Assembly (NCBI GenBank): GCA_050049355.1 | Contig: JASFWK010000011.1 | Coordinates: forward strand, 1-37,221 | Direction: 5' to 3' | Source: JASFWK01 sp050049355 | GTDB lineage: Bacteria > Chloroflexota > Anaerolineae > B4-G1 > DUEL01 | Length of the DNA stretch: 37,221 nt | Part shown: piece by piece, positions 23,871 through 33,240 of the stretch | Numbering within the stretch: the stretch's first letter is position 1 | Layout of the letters: each line of letters starts with the position of its first letter | The notes under the pieces: model-generated | What the model saw: only the letters and a program-made list of their open reading frames with translations | Databases searched by the model: none | Told to the model about the DNA's origin: nothing | Translations under genes and position numbers: made by a program

Positions 23871-26387
23871 ATGTTTGTCCGAGTCGTCGTACTCTCCCCC
23901 GTTCACTCCGCCGAAGGAGAGGAACCTCTCTTCGACTACCACCTGCCGGAGAAGCTGGTGGGCGAAGTGGAGGTCGGTTCCCTGGTGACGGTTCCCTTCG
24001 GCTCACGCCGCCTCTATGCCATCGCTGTAGATCTACCGACGCAGCCCGCTGTGACCAAGACCCGGCCCGCGGGCTCGCTGGTGGACCCCGAGCCGGTGTT
24101 GAGTCCAGAGCAGATTGAGCTGGCACGCTGGATGAGCCGGGAGACTCTGGCCCCTCTCTACGAGTGCCTTCTGCTGATGCTCCCGCCGGGCGTCGTGGGA
24201 CTGACGGATACGAAGCTGGAGATAGCTGGCGAAATGCCGTCTGATCTCTTGTTGGGTTCCGTGCAGCGGCGCTTGCTGGATCTGCTGCAGCGGCGGGGAC
24301 CGCTGCGGGGAGGGCAATTGGACCGGGCTCTCCCTCGCTCGGACTGGCGGTCGGCCGCCGACCGTCTGGTGCGGCGAGGGGTCCTTGTCCGCACGCCTAT
24401 TCTGGCCCCACCCCGCGCTCGACCGCGGCGCGTGACCACAGTCCGCTTGGTGGCCGGGGCTGACACCGAGACCGGACTGAAGGGGCTGCGCAGCTCCGCC
24501 TACTCCCAGATCCTTGCGCTCCTCAATGGTGAGGGCGGAGGTCCGGTGAAAGTCAAGCGGATCTACGCTGAAACTGGCTGCACTCGCTACCATCTGAACA
24601 AACTGGAAGAGCGAGAGCTGGTCGCTTTCGATAAGGAGGAGGTGTGGCGGGATCCTCTGGAGGGTCGGGTCTTCTTTCCTACGGAGCCTCCGCCCCTTAC
24701 CCCTGATCAACAGGAGGCCTGGGACGCCATCCGAGCTGTCCTAAGATCTCAAGATCTGGGACCTCAGACGTTCCTGCTCCACGGCGTCACTGGTTCTGGC
24801 AAAACTGAGATCTATCTCCGGGCAGTCGCCGAAGTGCTTGATCAAGGTCGGCGGGCAGTCGTGCTTGTGCCGGAGATCAGCCTGACGCCGCAGACGGTGA
24901 CCCGGTTCGCCGGACGGTTCCCCGGTCGAGTCACGGTTGTCCACAGCCAGCTGAGCGACGGGGAACGGTACGACGTCTGGCGGCGGGCTCGCGCTGGGCT
25001 GGTTGACGTGGTCGTCGGTCCCCGCTCGGCTCTCTTCACTCCGCTCTCTCCCCTGGGGCTTATTGTCTTGGACGAGGAGCATGACGCATCCTACAAGCAG
25101 CAGTCACGCCCCGCCTACCACACCCGCGAAGCGGCCATTCAACTGGCTCGGTTGACCGGCGCGACGGTCGTCCTGGGATCGGCCACACCGAGCCTGGAGT
25201 CGTACCTGCGGGCGCGGCGTGAGGAGTTCCGTCTGCTAGAGTTGAATCGTCGTATCCTGAGCCACACCCGCCGCTTGGCCGACCTGCAGGCGATCTACCG
25301 TGTGCCCGATACACACTACCGCATCCTGCGCGATGGTCCGCCTCATGTCCAGTATCTGGATCTGCCGCTGGTCAAGCTTGTAGATATGCGGGCGGAACTG
25401 CGAGCGGGGAATCGTTCCATCTTCAGCCGGGCACTGGCCCAGGCGCTGGACGAGGCGTTGGGAAAGGGGGAGCAAGCTATTCTCTTTCTCAACCGGCGGG
25501 GAACAGCTACCTTTGTCCTGTGTCGGGATTGTGGCTATGTTGCCCGGTGCCCCGATTGTGACGTCCCTCTAACCTACCATGGCCCCCGGGCGTCACTCAT
25601 CTGTCACCACTGCAGCCACCGCGAGCCTCCGACGAAGCGCTGCCCTCGCTGTGGAGGGACGCGCATTCGTCACTTTGGCCTGGGAACGCAGGGATTGGAG
25701 GAGGCGGTGCGCGAGCGCTGGCCTGGAGCCCGCCTGCTGCGCTGGGATCGAGACACCGCTCGCTCATCGGAGGCTCACTGGACCATACTGCAGCGTTTCT
25801 CGGAAGGGCAGGCGGATGTTCTGGTGGGCACCCAGATGATCGCAAAGGGGCTGGACTTGCCGCTGGTGACAGTGGTGGGGGTAATCTCCGCCGATACGGC
25901 CCTCAACCTGCCTGATTTCCGCGCCGCTGAGCGGACTTTCCAGCTGCTGGAGCAGGTGGCAGGGCGAGCGGGACGGGGCTTGCGGGGGGGACGAGTGGTG
26001 CTGCAGACCTACCACCCCAACCACTACGCCATCCGTGCCGTCGAGCAGCATGACTACGAAGGTTTCGCCCGGGAGGAGTTGGCCTTCCGCAGGCAGCTGG
26101 ACTACCCACCCTACGTGCGCGTAGCCCGGCTGCTCTATCGCCACCGCAGTAGGCAGCGAGCGGAAGCGGCGGCGGAGGATATGGCGGAGCAGCTGCGAGA
26201 CGCGCTGTCCCGCACCGGATTGCCTCCCACGGACCTGATCGGCCCGGCGCCTGCCTTCTTCGCCCGTATCCGGGGTCGGTACCGCTGGCACATCATCCTC
26301 CGCCACGCCGACCCGCCTGCATTCCTGCGCTCAGTGGGGATCCCACCCGACTGGCGCGTGGATGTGGATCCGGAGAATGTGCTCTAG
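23871..26387 (+). CDS. priA: Primosomal protein N' (replication-restart helicase PriA)
   Basis: PriA is a 3'-5' DExH helicase that reloads the replisome at stalled forks. The 838-residue product has the N-terminal DNA-binding domain (FDYHLPEKLVGEVEVGSLVTVPFG), helicase Walker A GVTGSGKTE near residue 305, DEEHD box near 400, and a cysteine-rich zinc insertion with paired Cys motifs (CRDCGYVARCPDCDV, CHHC, CPRCGG). Helicase motif V/VI (VGTQMIAKGLDLP, QVAGRAGRG) and the C-terminal domain follow. The two zinc sites are complete. No clear ribosome binding site precedes ATG 23871. Confidence 0.97.
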   Translation: MFVRVVVLSPVHSAEGEEPLFDYHLPEKLVGEVEVGSLVTVPFGSRRLYAIAVDLPTQPAVTKTRPAGSLVDPEPVLSPEQIELARWMSRETLAPLYECLLLMLPPGVVGLTDTKLEIAGEMPSDLLLGSVQRRLLDLLQRRGPLRGGQLDRALPRSDWRSAADRLVRRGVLVRTPILAPPRARPRRVTTVRLVAGADTETGLKGLRSSAYSQILALLNGEGGGPVKVKRIYAETGCTRYHLNKLEERELVAFDKEEVWRDPLEGRVFFPTEPPPLTPDQQEAWDAIRAVLRSQDLGPQTFLLHGVTGSGKTEIYLRAVAEVLDQGRRAVVLVPEISLTPQTVTRFAGRFPGRVTVVHSQLSDGERYDVWRRARAGLVDVVVGPRSALFTPLSPLGLIVLDEEHDASYKQQSRPAYHTREAAIQLARLTGATVVLGSATPSLESYLRARREEFRLLELNRRILSHTRRLADLQAIYRVPDTHYRILRDGPPHVQYLDLPLVKLVDMRAELRAGNRSIFSRALAQALDEALGKGEQAILFLNRRGTATFVLCRDCGYVARCPDCDVPLTYHGPRASLICHHCSHREPPTKRCPRCGGTRIRHFGLGTQGLEEAVRERWPGARLLRWDRDTARSSEAHWTILQRFSEGQADVLVGTQMIAKGLDLPLVTVVGVISADTALNLPDFRAAERTFQLLEQVAGRAGRGLRGGRVVLQTYHPNHYAIRAVEQHDYEGFAREELAFRRQLDYPPYVRVARLLYRHRSRQRAEAAAEDMAEQLRDALSRTGLPPTDLIGPAPAFFARIRGRYRWHIILRHADPPAFLRSVGIPPDWRVDVDPENVL

Positions 26388-26416
26388 GGCTGCCGGTGTC
26401 CTTGGGAAGGTGAACA

Positions 26417-27541
26417 GTGCCTCGATCTCGGTTGCGTGATTCCGGACTTTCGGTGGGTAGGCTACCCACAGGGGTGCACAACGCCATCACCGATGTCGCC
26501 GGAGTGCGGGTGGGACACACCACGCTTGTCTTCGGCGAAGGGCCGCTCCATCCTGGCCGCGGCCCCGTGCGCACTGGTGTCACCGTCGTCCTTCCCCATG
26601 GCGATAACCTGTTCCTTCACAAAGTGCGCGCTGCGGTACACACCATCAATGGGTTCGGCAAGGTCTGCGGATTTGAGCAGGTGCGTGAGCTGGGTACCAT
26701 AGAGGCGCCGGTCGCGCTGACCAATACGCTCAACGTCGGTCTGGTGGCCGATGCGCTGGTGCAGCACGCCGTCTGCTGCAATCCGGCGATCGGCATTGGC
26801 ATCGGCAGTGTCAACGTGGTCGTTGGGGAGACCAACGATGGCTACCTCAACGATCTACAGGGTCGTCACGTCCGTGCCGAGCACGTGTGGGCCGCCATTG
26901 AGGGGGCGTCATCGGGACCGGTCTCGGAGGGGGCGGTTGGGGCCGGGACTGGCACGACTTGTTTTGGCTGGAAGGGTGGCATCGGCACGGCCAGTCGTAT
27001 CCTGCCGGAGGAAGCCGGCGGCTTCACCGTCGGGACGCTGGTGCAGTCGAACTTCGGCCGCCCCGAGGCCCTGAGGATAGACGCCGTCCCGATTGGCCGT
27101 CACATTCGGCCCCCTCTCTCCCAAGAGCAGCCATCGCGGGAGGGTGGATCGATTATGACCGTGCTGGCCACCGACGCGCCACTGACATCTCGGCAGCTGC
27201 GGCGGCTGTGTGTGCGTGCTGTCGGTGGCCTCGCTCGCACCGGCAGCACATTTGACCACGGCAGCGGGGACTTTGTGATCGCCTTCAGCACCGGATGGCG
27301 TATCGAACACGAACCCGATTCAATGATCGCGACACGGCCTGTGCTGGACAATGAACCCAAAGCTATGGTCTGGCTCCTCCCCGCCGTCGCAGAATGCGTC
27401 GAGGAGGCGGTTCTTAACTCACTCTTTGTAGCCGAGACTGTCGTCGGGCGGGATGGTCACACGCGTCATGCCCTCCCGGTGGACGAGGTGACAGCGCTGT
27501 TGCGGAGGGTCGGAGTAGCAGAGGAGACCGGTCAAACCTGA
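26417..27541 (+). CDS. P1-family (S58/DmpA-like) aminopeptidase
   Basis: This Ntn-type hydrolase family includes L-aminopeptidase D-esterase DmpA and beta-peptidyl aminopeptidases. The 374-residue product begins GTG 26417 after GGAAGG. It opens with GVHNAITDVAGVRVGHTTL, a strong family signature, and has the self-cleavage/nucleophile site GGSI (Ser at residue 245). GIGIGSVNVVVGETNDGYL and GTGTTCFGWKGGIGTAS are further family blocks. In known members the chain is cut before that Ser to give active alpha and beta subunits. No signal peptide is present. The substrate is not known. It stands five bases before the next gene and is probably co-transcribed. Confidence 0.92.
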   Translation: MPRSRLRDSGLSVGRLPTGVHNAITDVAGVRVGHTTLVFGEGPLHPGRGPVRTGVTVVLPHGDNLFLHKVRAAVHTINGFGKVCGFEQVRELGTIEAPVALTNTLNVGLVADALVQHAVCCNPAIGIGIGSVNVVVGETNDGYLNDLQGRHVRAEHVWAAIEGASSGPVSEGAVGAGTGTTCFGWKGGIGTASRILPEEAGGFTVGTLVQSNFGRPEALRIDAVPIGRHIRPPLSQEQPSREGGSIMTVLATDAPLTSRQLRRLCVRAVGGLARTGSTFDHGSGDFVIAFSTGWRIEHEPDSMIATRPVLDNEPKAMVWLLPAVAECVEEAVLNSLFVAETVVGRDGHTRHALPVDEVTALLRRVGVAEETGQT

Positions 27542-27546
27542 TCCCC

Positions 27547-28389
27547 ATGGCTCTGCGCATATCACGGCTTCACATTGCCGGGGCGTGCGTGGCTCTGGCG
27601 TTTCTGGCCTGCAACGCACCTGGCGTCGCTCCTACACCGATTCCCATGCCTACGCCCACACTCAGCCCCACGCCGTCCCCAACGCCCGAGCCGCCAGACA
27701 CAGGATGGGAGGCTCTGGAACCAGGCGTTGAGCTGCGTCAGGTACAGATTCGCACCGGAGATGTGGTGGAACGGCTGGCGATAGTCCGTCTTGCCCCTTC
27801 CCTTTTCCGCTTCAGGGTGCTCTACTCTCCGGGCGCAGCGCGGCGGGTCTCTTCGTGGGCGGCGGACGGCGATCCCGTGCTCGTGGTCAACGGTGGCTAC
27901 TTCACTCCCGAGTACGAGGCAACTGGCTTGTTGGTCAGCAACGGCCAAGCGTACGGCGTGCCCTACGGCGACTTTGCGGGGATCTTCGCCGTGCTGCCTG
28001 GGGGACGGGTCCAGGTGCGCTGGCTTGCAGCGCCGCCCTATGATTCCCAGGAGATGCTTCTGGAGGCGGTGCAGTCGTTTCCGGTGCTAGTCAGGTCTGG
28101 GGGACAGTTGGGCTTCCCTCCTGGCGCCGATGATGGTCGGCCCGCCCGTCGCACCGTCGTGGCTCAGGACCGAGAGGGGAACATCCTCTTTCTCGCCGCC
28201 CCGCGGGGCTACCTGACGTTGCATGAGCTGGCCCGATGGCTGGTTGAATCTGATCTGAACTTGGATGTGGCCCTCAACTTGGATGGGGGACAGTCCACCG
28301 GGCTCTACCTCTCGGCAGGGGAGACGCGCATTGAGGTGGATTCCCTGGTGCCGGTGCCGTCGGTAGTCGTGGTGCAGAGGCGAGGGTAG
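27547..28389 (+). CDS. Phosphodiester glycosidase (NAGPA-domain) lipoprotein
   Basis: The 280-residue product has a lipoprotein-type signal: ISRLHIAGACVALAFLACNA, with a Cys at residue 23 in a LAC lipobox. A Pro/Thr-rich linker follows (TPIPMPTPTLSPTPSPTP). The rest resembles the NAGPA phosphodiester glycosidase domain, with VVNGGYFTPEYEATGLLVSN and ALNLDGGQSTGLYLSAG (the catalytic-site DGG). These enzymes cleave sugar phosphodiesters, in animals the lysosomal-tag sugar and in bacteria various surface or nutrient glycans. It is probably anchored to the outer face of the membrane. It follows the peptidase by five bases. Confidence 0.87.
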   Translation: MALRISRLHIAGACVALAFLACNAPGVAPTPIPMPTPTLSPTPSPTPEPPDTGWEALEPGVELRQVQIRTGDVVERLAIVRLAPSLFRFRVLYSPGAARRVSSWAADGDPVLVVNGGYFTPEYEATGLLVSNGQAYGVPYGDFAGIFAVLPGGRVQVRWLAAPPYDSQEMLLEAVQSFPVLVRSGGQLGFPPGADDGRPARRTVVAQDREGNILFLAAPRGYLTLHELARWLVESDLNLDVALNLDGGQSTGLYLSAGETRIEVDSLVPVPSVVVVQRRG

Positions 28390-28730
28390 CGGTTGGTCTT
28401 CGCTTCTTCGCATATGGTTGTCGTCTCTGGTCAACTGTGCTCCCCCTTGTCTCTTCGCTCCCGAGCGGGGCGCTGATCCTCCCTCTTGAGAGCGACGCGG
28501 GATCAGTAGGACGATACGCCGGTCCAGGGCAGTCTCCCCACTACCTGCTGCCGATGTGATGATCGGGGAATCGCTGCCTGTTGCCGGTCCACCTGGTCGA
28601 CCTTCAGATCAACTGCTTTTCCCGCTCCTGCGTATTCTGCTTCCTTGAAGTAGATGCCGGCCTGTATCTTGCTCTCGTGCCTGCTCTATCCCCCGGCAGT
28701 CCATTCTTCTTGCAGAATCGAACTCAAGGA
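28390..28730. other. Intergenic region after the phosphodiester glycosidase
   Basis: About 340 bases without a supported gene on either strand. It contains one hairpin (CTGATCC 28473-28479 with GGATCAG 28500-28506) without a T-run. I could not recognise any protein remnant or known RNA. Confidence 0.35.
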
Positions 28731-28759
28731 TTGCGCTCCCCGTAAAGTCATGCTACACT
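28731..28759 (+). promoter_or_regulatory. Promoter of the second epimerase/O-ligase operon
   Basis: TTGCGC (28731-28736) is separated by 17 bases from TACACT (28754-28759), with a TGC extension of the -10 box. Expected transcription starts near 28766, leaving a leader of about 97 bases. Confidence 0.72.
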
Positions 28760-28785
28760 TCCGTAGACCTGGGTTTTTAGAGAGA

Positions 28786-28831
28786 AGCTGCCTCGTGCCC
28801 CGCTGGCGTCCGCGCGCACGAGGAGACAGCT
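28786..28831 (+). promoter_or_regulatory. Strong hairpin in the epimerase leader
   Basis: AGCTG plus CCTCGTGC (28786-28798) pairs with GCACGAGG (28816-28823) and, after a three-base bulge, CAGCT (28827-28831): thirteen pairs in two blocks. No T-run follows, so it is not a terminator. It may stabilise the transcript or bind a regulator. Confidence 0.5.
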
Positions 28832-28862
28832 AGCGATCCTACCTCTTTGAGGAAGCGAGGGC

Positions 28863-29849
28863 ATGAGAATACTGGTTACTGGCGGTGCAGGCTTCATCGG
28901 ATCCAATCTGGTGGATTCCTTGATGGCCAAAGGCCACGAAGTCACTGTCTTGGACAACCTCTCCGTGGGCAAAGTCTCTAACATCGCTCACTATCTGGAG
29001 AATGATCACTTCCACTTCGTCAACGACTCCATTCTGAATCTCACTACACTGGAACGGCTGATCCGTCAGGCTGATCTGGTCTTCCACTTGGCGGCGGTGG
29101 TTGGGGTCAAGTACGTCGTGGAGGATCCTCTGAATGCCATCATCACCAACGTGCGGGGGACCGAGAACGTGCTGGAGTTGGCCTTCAAGTACTGGGTGAA
29201 GACAGTCATCGCCTCAAGTTCTGAGATCTATGGGAAGTCCATCGAGGTCCCTTTGCGGGAAGATAGCGACCGGCTGCTGGGACCCACGACGGTCGGACGG
29301 TGGTCCTACTCGGACGCCAAGGCAATCGACGAGTACTTCGCCTTTGCCTACGCCCGCAAAGGCTTGCCTGTCACCGTTGTGCGCTACTTCAATGCCTACG
29401 GGCCCCGCCTGGATCCGCTTGGCTATGGCAGCGTCATTGCTCGATTCCTTACCCAGGTTCTCCGAGGTGAGTCCCTCACCGTCTACGATGACGGCGATCA
29501 GACTCGCTGCTTCACCTACATTGACGATACAGTGGAGGGTACCATCCAGGCCGGAATGGTTCCAGAGGCGGCGGGGCAGGCCTTCAACATTGGCTCGAAT
29601 CGGGAGACGTCCATCAACGAACTGGCCCGATTGATTCGGGAATTGACCGGCTCCTCCTCCGAAATCGTTCATGTGCCCTATGCCTCCGCCTACGGCAGGA
29701 GTTTTGAGGAGACCCGTCGCCGCGTTCCGGACGTGACCCGTGCACGAGAGGCTTTGGGTTTCGAGGCTCAGACTCCCCTCGAGGAAGGCCTGCAGTACAC
29801 TTTCGACTGGTTTCAGGAGCAAGCGAGCAATGTCCTCAACTCGACTTAG
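28863..29849 (+). CDS. NAD-dependent epimerase/dehydratase (UDP-glucuronate decarboxylase/4-epimerase-like)
   Basis: The 328-residue product belongs to the extended SDR family. It has VTGGAGFIGSNLVDSL at the N-terminus, SSSEIYGKS, the catalytic WSYSDAKAIDEYFAFAY (YxxxK), and RYFNAYGPRLDP. Its end (RRVPDVTRAREALGFEAQTP) is like UDP-xylose synthases and related enzymes. It differs from the first epimerase in this window, and the substrate is unknown. ATG 28863 has GAGGAAGCGAGG upstream. Its last 20 bases overlap the start of the O-antigen-ligase gene, so both are probably translated together. Confidence 0.88.
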   Translation: MRILVTGGAGFIGSNLVDSLMAKGHEVTVLDNLSVGKVSNIAHYLENDHFHFVNDSILNLTTLERLIRQADLVFHLAAVVGVKYVVEDPLNAIITNVRGTENVLELAFKYWVKTVIASSSEIYGKSIEVPLREDSDRLLGPTTVGRWSYSDAKAIDEYFAFAYARKGLPVTVVRYFNAYGPRLDPLGYGSVIARFLTQVLRGESLTVYDDGDQTRCFTYIDDTVEGTIQAGMVPEAAGQAFNIGSNRETSINELARLIRELTGSSSEIVHVPYASAYGRSFEETRRRVPDVTRAREALGFEAQTPLEEGLQYTFDWFQEQASNVLNST

Positions 29850-32800
29850 CGGGTTTCTCGACGGTCTCCTTGAGGCCGGGTGGCTGGCCGCGATCGTCGT
29901 CACCCCCCTCTTCTTCAATATCTACTCCAGCCGTGTCTTCGAACCGGACAAGCTGACCACCCTGCGCTCCATCGCTCTGGTGATGGCCGCCGCCTGGCTG
30001 GTCCGTTGGGTCGAAGAGCGGACTAATGACAAACAGGCACCGCGCGTGACCTGGCGGACGCCCCTTGTGATTCCCACTCTCTTCACGGTTCTGGTCTATC
30101 TGGTCAGCACCGCCTTTTCTGTGACGCGCTACATAAGCTTCTTCGGTTCCTATCAGCGGCTCCAGGGGACCTTCACCACTCTTTCCTACATCGTAATCTT
30201 CTTCATCATCTTGGACCGGATGCGGACGCGGGCCCAGGTGGATCGACTGGTGACCACGTTGATCCTCAACAGCTTACCCATCGCCCTATACGGTTTCGTT
30301 CAGCATGCCAGGCGGGATCCCTTACCCTGGGGTGGGGATGTCACTCGCCGAATCGCCTCCAACATGGGCAACGCTATCTTCGTGGCAGCCTACCTGATTA
30401 TGGCTGTGCCACCCACGCTGGCTCGCGTAGCGGACTCCTTTCGCTCTATCCTGAGGGACGAGGAGACCGGTGCGCTGGAAATGTTCCGCGCTGCGACCTA
30501 CGTCTTCATCTTCTTGGTTCAGGTCATAGCGGTCTTCTACACCAAGAGCCGCGGACCTCTGATGGGCCTTCTGTTCGGTTTGGGCGTGTGGGTGCTTCTG
30601 GGGCTGATCATCCTCCAGCGACGTGCACGGCAGGCGCCGCAGTCCCACACCTCGCGCAAGTGGCTCTGGATGTGGGTCAGCGCATTGACGGCGATGATCG
30701 TCCTCGCTATTCTCTTCTTCTTCGTCAACCCGGGTGGCCCGCTCCACGAGTGGGCTCAGGGACAGCCGGCGGTAGGCAGGCTGGCCAGGGTGTTGGAGTA
30801 TCAGAGCGGCACGGGTATGGTCCGAAACCTCATCTGGCAAGGCGCTCTCGACCTCATCCTGCCCCACGACCCCATTGAGTACCCCGAGACTGTTGCAGAA
30901 CCCCAACAGTCAGATCAGTTCAACGCCATCCGCCCGTTGGTCGGCTATGGCCCGGAGTCCATGATTGTTGCCTACAACCGCTTCTACCCGCCTCTACTAG
31001 GCCACTACGAATCCCGCACGGCTTCTCCCGACCGCTCCCACAACGAGACGTTGGATTCGCTTGTCATGACCGGCCTGCTTGGCTTCGCGGCCTATCTATG
31101 GCTGTTCGGCAGCCTCTTCTACTTTGGCCTCCGCTGGCTGGGTCTCCTGCCGGGTGACTGGCGGCGGACCTTGTTCTTCGCCCTTCTAGTCGGCGGGGCG
31201 GCGCTGTTTGTGGCGTGGACGAGCATCACTATTGCCCCTCACTTCTTCGGGTTAGCCATTCCAGTTGGGATGATGGTGGGACTGATCCTCTACCTCTTGA
31301 TCTATGGCTTCTCTGCGGCCTGGGGGTCGGAGGCAGCTGCAGAGCCTCATCCCCACTCTATGCTCCTGGTTGGTATCTTCTCCACGTTCGTGGCTCACTT
31401 CGTCGAGATCAACTTCGGTATTTCCATAGCTGCCACGCGGACGACGTTCTGGGCCCTGGCAGGAATGTTCGTGCTCCTGGGTCTGCAGCAGATTGTAGAG
31501 CGTGAGAAGTCTCCTGTTGACCGTCCCTCTCGGAGTAGGCGCAGGAGGAGGCGCCGCCGAAAGGCCTCAACTTCCGGTGTCCCATCCTGGCTGTGGCCCT
31601 GCCTTGGCGCTGTTCTTATCGGCGGTCTGATAATGGGTACACTCGCCTATGACTTCGTCAGCAATCTGGAGCAACTGAGTGAACCGGGGCGCATCGTGTG
31701 GCGGTCGCTGACGATCATGGCGGTCCCGGCAAGCCGCGGTCCGCGTACCTCCCTGGGCATCCTGATGGTGTTTGGAATGACCTGGGGCGCGATGGGCTTG
31801 CTGACTACCGCGCAGATGGTCAAGAGGGGAGAGTTTCGAAGACGGGGAGGAGAAGGGTGGGCTGCTGTTGCGATAGTTCTCACCCTTTCGCTGGCGATCA
31901 GCGGAGCTTTCGCACTTGCACTCGCTGAGCGGCATGCTCACGTGGTTCGTATGCAGAGGCAGACCTTCAACACTGCCCAACAGCTCATCGAGTATGCTTT
32001 GGGTGTTGCCCACTACTTGGCGGGTCACGTGACCGCCTACTACTTCTTCCTGGGTGCACTCGTCATTCTGGGCGGTCTGGCTCTAGCAGGAGAGCGAGCC
32101 CGAGCCGAACGATGGGCGACTCCCGCTGGTGTGTTGGCCCTCCTGGCGGCAGGTCTCTCCTGGGCTGGCTTTGGATTGATAAGCGGCGGTGGGGATGCTC
32201 GCTTGCTTGATCTTGCCTTAGCCTTCGCCTTGGGGAGTGGCGCGGCCGCGTTGGTCGGGCTGGCAGTCTACCGCCTCCGTGCCGAGCGATGGACTTGGAT
32301 CGGAGCACTGGCTGCTGCGGCCTTCCTTTTCCTGGTTCCTTTTGTGATACGCGACTTCAACCTTCACCCTATTCAGGCCGATATTACTTTCAAGCAGGGC
32401 GACCCCTGGGAGCGTCAGGGACAGTGGTACGTTGCAGTTCCCCACTACCAGCGCGCTGTCGAGCTGGCTCCTCGTGAGGATCACTACTATCTCTTTCTCG
32501 GTCGCGCTTTCCTAGAGTATGCCTCTTCGTTTGATGATCCTACCCAGCAGAGCGCAGTCATGCAGGAAACTGAGCGCGTGCTGCTCCAGGCACAGGCGAT
32601 CAACCCTCTCAATACGGATCATAGCGCCAACCTGGCCCGGATGTACCGGCGCTGGTCTACCCTGCCAGCCGGGGGGGAGAACCAACAGGAGCTTGCGGAA
32701 CGGTCTAACCACTACTATGAAGTGGCGACCACCCTAAGCCCCAACAATGTCATCCTGTGGAACGAATGGGCCATGCTCTACCGCTACGTTCTAGGCGATG

Positions 32801-33240
32801 ATGAGGGGTTCCAGCGCTGTATTGAGCATTCCCTGGAGTTGGACCCTGGCTACGAGCAGACATGGTTGCTGGTCGGCGATGTGCGGGCTGAGCAAGGAGA
32901 CCTGGAGGGAGCGAGTGACGCTTACAGCACGGCACTGGAGATCGATCCGCGCCAGCCGGCAGTTTGGAGCGCGCTGGGGCGGGTTCATCTGCAGTTGGGG
33001 CGAAATCAGGAAGCGATTGAGGCGTTCTCCCGGGCGCTGGAACTGGCTCCTGGGTCAAGTGAAGCGTGGGACATGCATCGGCTGGCGGCGATTGCCTATT
33101 ACCAGGCCGGATTCCCCGGTCAGGCCCAGGAGGAGGCTCAGCTAGCCCTGCAACTTGCCCCGGAAAACCAGCGGCCAGCGGTGGAGGAGCTGATCCAGCA
33201 GATGCAGCGGCCGTTCACGATTGAGGAGACCTCTCCATGA
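29830..33240 (+). CDS. Large O-antigen-ligase-family membrane protein with C-terminal TPR domain
   Basis: A 1136-residue protein. Roughly residues 15-860 are hydrophobic with many (more than twelve) transmembrane segments. The Wzy_C/O-antigen ligase signature lies at about 380-440, with VGYGPESMIVAYNRFYPP and DRSHNETLDSLVMTGLLGF. A basic cytoplasmic patch (SRSRRRRRRRRKAS, about residue 565-580) separates two membrane blocks. The last ~260 residues are soluble with TPR repeats (AEQGDLEGASDAYSTALEI and LGRNQEAIEAFSRALELAP). O-ligases or bactoprenol-glycan polymerases move or polymerise lipid-linked sugars, and the TPR part may bind partners. ATG 29830 overlaps the epimerase end, and the stop overlaps the next start (ATGA). 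Confidence 0.88.
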   Translation: MSSTRLSGFLDGLLEAGWLAAIVVTPLFFNIYSSRVFEPDKLTTLRSIALVMAAAWLVRWVEERTNDKQAPRVTWRTPLVIPTLFTVLVYLVSTAFSVTRYISFFGSYQRLQGTFTTLSYIVIFFIILDRMRTRAQVDRLVTTLILNSLPIALYGFVQHARRDPLPWGGDVTRRIASNMGNAIFVAAYLIMAVPPTLARVADSFRSILRDEETGALEMFRAATYVFIFLVQVIAVFYTKSRGPLMGLLFGLGVWVLLGLIILQRRARQAPQSHTSRKWLWMWVSALTAMIVLAILFFFVNPGGPLHEWAQGQPAVGRLARVLEYQSGTGMVRNLIWQGALDLILPHDPIEYPETVAEPQQSDQFNAIRPLVGYGPESMIVAYNRFYPPLLGHYESRTASPDRSHNETLDSLVMTGLLGFAAYLWLFGSLFYFGLRWLGLLPGDWRRTLFFALLVGGAALFVAWTSITIAPHFFGLAIPVGMMVGLILYLLIYGFSAAWGSEAAAEPHPHSMLLVGIFSTFVAHFVEINFGISIAATRTTFWALAGMFVLLGLQQIVEREKSPVDRPSRSRRRRRRRRKASTSGVPSWLWPCLGAVLIGGLIMGTLAYDFVSNLEQLSEPGRIVWRSLTIMAVPASRGPRTSLGILMVFGMTWGAMGLLTTAQMVKRGEFRRRGGEGWAAVAIVLTLSLAISGAFALALAERHAHVVRMQRQTFNTAQQLIEYALGVAHYLAGHVTAYYFFLGALVILGGLALAGERARAERWATPAGVLALLAAGLSWAGFGLISGGGDARLLDLALAFALGSGAAALVGLAVYRLRAERWTWIGALAAAAFLFLVPFVIRDFNLHPIQADITFKQGDPWERQGQWYVAVPHYQRAVELAPREDHYYLFLGRAFLEYASSFDDPTQQSAVMQETERVLLQAQAINPLNTDHSANLARMYRRWSTLPAGGENQQELAERSNHYYEVATTLSPNNVILWNEWAMLYRYVLGDDEGFQRCIEHSLELDPGYEQTWLLVGDVRAEQGDLEGASDAYSTALEIDPRQPAVWSALGRVHLQLGRNQEAIEAFSRALELAPGSSEAWDMHRLAAIAYYQAGFPGQAQEEAQLALQLAPENQRPAVEELIQQMQRPFTIEETSP

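Noticed and set aside
28473..28506. Intrinsic terminator after the phosphodiester glycosidase
   Set aside because: CTGATCC/GGATCAG pairs but no T-run follows, so termination there is not supported.
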